This document shows positions 62,814 through 64,000 of a stretch of DNA of 64,000 bases, piece by piece (position 1 is the first letter of the stretch; every line of letters starts with the position of its first letter). Source of the stretch: Batillaria attramentaria. Lineage: Eukaryota > Mollusca > Gastropoda > Batillariidae. The stretch is from contig JACVVK020000017.1 of NCBI GenBank assembly GCA_018292915.2, positions 2,221,501 through 2,285,500 on the forward strand, given 5' to 3'. The position numbers and the translations under genes are program-made. The notes below the pieces were generated by a model that did not search any database, had not been told where the DNA came from, and saw only the letters and a program-made list of their open reading frames with translations.

Positions 62814-63127
62814 TGTTGTAGAGATCGCGAAAAGTCACTGTATTTCGATGGAAATTTCTAGACCATCCCAGAACATGCGAGTGCAGTAACGTCAGCAGAT
62901 TACGTAACCTTGGAAAGATTCCGTACTTGCCAGTATGTTACAGAATGTTCTAGATCTGACCTGTTAGTATATAAGCAGCACTGCACAGCGTTCTGGGTTC
63001 TTCCTCTTTCATGAGTTTGTTCTTGCGCATCTTCTGTTAATAAAGTATTGGAGTTCCAGCCTGTTGTATCCCGTGTCTTCTCTGCGAGTGCACCGAGAGA
63101 GCGACATAGCAGGAGAAAAATACAACA
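62814..63127 (+). mobile_element. 5' LTR of a Ty3/gypsy-type retrotransposon
   Basis: Begins TGTTGT and ends ACAACA, a 6-bp inverted terminus. TATATAAGC at 62970-62978 is a promoter box and AATAAAGTATTGG at 63040-63052 a poly(A) signal. It is highly similar to the inverted solo LTR at 56435-56784. It is followed by a primer-binding site and a gag start, so this is the 5' LTR. The element continues beyond the window. Confidence 0.93.
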
Positions 63128-63135
63128 GAAATATT

Positions 63136-63153
63136 TGGCGTCGCCGACAGGAT
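63136..63153 (+). promoter_or_regulatory. Primer-binding site (PBS)
   Basis: TGGCGTCGCCGACAGGAT starts 8 bp after the LTR. TGG pairs with a tRNA 3' CCA end, and the following bases read as the complement of an acceptor stem and T-arm (GATTCGA continues). The implied G discriminator base fits a serine tRNA; the tRNA identity is inference. Confidence 0.75.
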
Positions 63154-63263
63154 TCGACATTGATCTACCTACGAAGGGACAGTACTCTCCAGTACTCAAG
63201 AAACTCCAACTACAAAAGTTGCACCCCTTCAACTGTTGCAGCAGCGAAAATTGACGACTGACC

Positions 63264-64000
63264 ATGGCAGAGACAGCGGAGCTGATAAAATTGCTTAGAG
63301 AGCAATTAGAACAGCAGAAGGAACAGATGAAGATTCAATTGGAACAGCAGAAGGAACAGATGAAGATTCAGAAGGAACAAATGGAACAGCAGAAGGAACA
63401 AATGGAACAGCAGAATGAACAGCAGAAGGAACAGATGAAGGAACAGATGAGAATTCAAGCAAAGCAGCATGAAGAAGAATTAGCAGTCCAAAGAGAGCAG
63501 ATGGGTGCGTTGATGAAGATGATTCAAGTTCAGACATCGACTGGGGATTCCAGCGCAAGTACCCGTCCTCACACTTCTACTGTTTCGACCGCCGCTATTC
63601 CACCTTTCGCTGCCTTTGACTCCACTTCAGAACTGTGGCCTGACTACTGGTCAAGGTTCTGCACATTTCTTGTAGCCAACGCCGTTCCTGACGACCGCAA
63701 GGCTCAAGTCTTCCTCACTAATCAGACTCCGGCTGTCTACAAGCAACTGGCAAATCTGGCTGCTCAACAAAATCCAAAAACGGACATCAACAGCCTGACG
63801 ATGGACCAAATCGTCGAGTTCATGAAAGAACAATTTGACCCAAAACTGTTCATAGTGCGAGAACGTTTCAAGTTCTGGAGCAACATGGAACGGAAGCCAG
63901 GCGAAACACTCCAGGAGCTGGCAGCCCGTATACGTCAAGACGCGGCTACCTGTGACTTTCCTTCGATCCAAGATCCACAAGATGAAGCTCTTAGGCAGAG
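63264..64000 (+). CDS. gag: gag polyprotein start, Ty3/gypsy-type (runs off the window)
   Basis: An ATG at 63264 in CCATGG context opens at least 245 codons with no stop to the window edge. Residues 1-85 are a Gln/Glu/Lys-rich coiled coil built from EQQKEQMK repeats. A short Ser/Thr linker follows. From about residue 112 comes a retrotransposon Gag core: PPFAAFDSTSELWPDYWSRF, KAQVFLTNQTPAVYKQL, IVEFMKEQFDPK, RFKFWSNMERKPGETLQEL. This order is usual for Gag of invertebrate Ty3/gypsy (Mag-like) elements. Gag packages the element RNA in cytoplasmic particles. The open frame and complete LTR features suggest a young copy. Confidence 0.92.
   Translation, partial: MAETAELIKLLREQLEQQKEQMKIQLEQQKEQMKIQKEQMEQQKEQMEQQNEQQKEQMKEQMRIQAKQHEEELAVQREQMGALMKMIQVQTSTGDSSASTRPHTSTVSTAAIPPFAAFDSTSELWPDYWSRFCTFLVANAVPDDRKAQVFLTNQTPAVYKQLANLAAQQNPKTDINSLTMDQIVEFMKEQFDPKLFIVRERFKFWSNMERKPGETLQELAARIRQDAATCDFPSIQDPQDEALRQ

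Overview
This window looks like repeat-dense, gene-poor nuclear DNA from an invertebrate animal. A marine mollusc, probably a gastropod, is my best guess; that rests on the style of the tRNA-derived SINEs, the abundant long CA/TG microsatellites and the mix of retroelements, and no species-diagnostic gene is present. There are no bacterial-style operons. Most apparent reading frames are translations of microsatellites, SINEs or other repeats, and I annotated very few as genes. || Host coding sequence is sparse. The best case is a minus-strand first coding exon at 26015-26117. It encodes a signal peptide and ends at a consensus splice donor in phase 1, with a CpG-rich, pyrimidine-rich upstream block at about 26118-26860. 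The other exon-like piece is a strongly G-depleted, Thr/Ser/Pro-rich, frame-disrupted gene body at 38141-39545. It has a good 3' splice site in front and an AATAAA cluster behind, and a fragment of it recurs at 53265-53386. || Retroelements: (1) SINE-1, a family of about 175 bp with A/B boxes and a tail reading towards CCACCC, occurs more than 20 times on both strands. Several copies have clear target-site duplications (TSDs), e.g. 45291-45500, 29498-29696, 30720-30927, 32932-33129 and 18106-18277. (2) SINE-2 is about 400 bp and ends in (ATT)n; near-full copies are at 15149-15550 and 46724-47128. (3) SINE-4 is about 495 bp with a poly(A) tail, at 30121-30616. (4) Non-LTR retrotransposon fragments include 3' ends with a CxC-H-C motif at 34455-34797 and 41905-42126, a reverse-transcriptase remnant at 42601-42998 that has lost its YADD aspartates, and a CR1/L2-like C-terminus at 56976-57403. 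(5) An LTR retrotransposon of Ty3/gypsy type begins at 62814: LTR, primer-binding site, then the start of a gag ORF that runs off the window. A solo LTR of the same family with a perfect 5-bp TSD lies at 56430-56789 in the opposite orientation. || DNA transposons and foldback structures: a pogo/Tigger-like TA-flanked element (7494-8707), a 714-bp element with 62-bp inverted ends (31003-31716), a 258-bp MITE with 32-bp perfect inverted ends and an 8-bp TSD (23432-23705), a Tc1/mariner-like MITE (44952-45189), a two-copy MITE family (24821-25095 and 50803-51128), a CGTACG-saturated TTAA-flanked element (52819-53855), a foldback with 200-bp arms (3681-4860), and shorter hairpins at 5954-6037, 10111-10220, 45791-46004 and 56279-56391. 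|| Tandem arrays: 3 x 96 bp (741-1028), 2 x 169 bp (11071-11406), 9 x 21 bp (21850-22040), about 5 degenerate units (26860-27245), 2 x 122 bp (28689-28932), 2 x 70 bp (31923-32058), about 4 x 100 bp (44001-44395), about 7 x 119-143 bp (51845-52781) and 2 x about 175 bp (55425-55800). Three further dispersed families with no assigned class (called R5, R6 and R430 here) recur two to four times each. Nested insertions (LINE into SINE-1, SINE-4 into R430, a retroelement tail into R6) give a relative insertion history.
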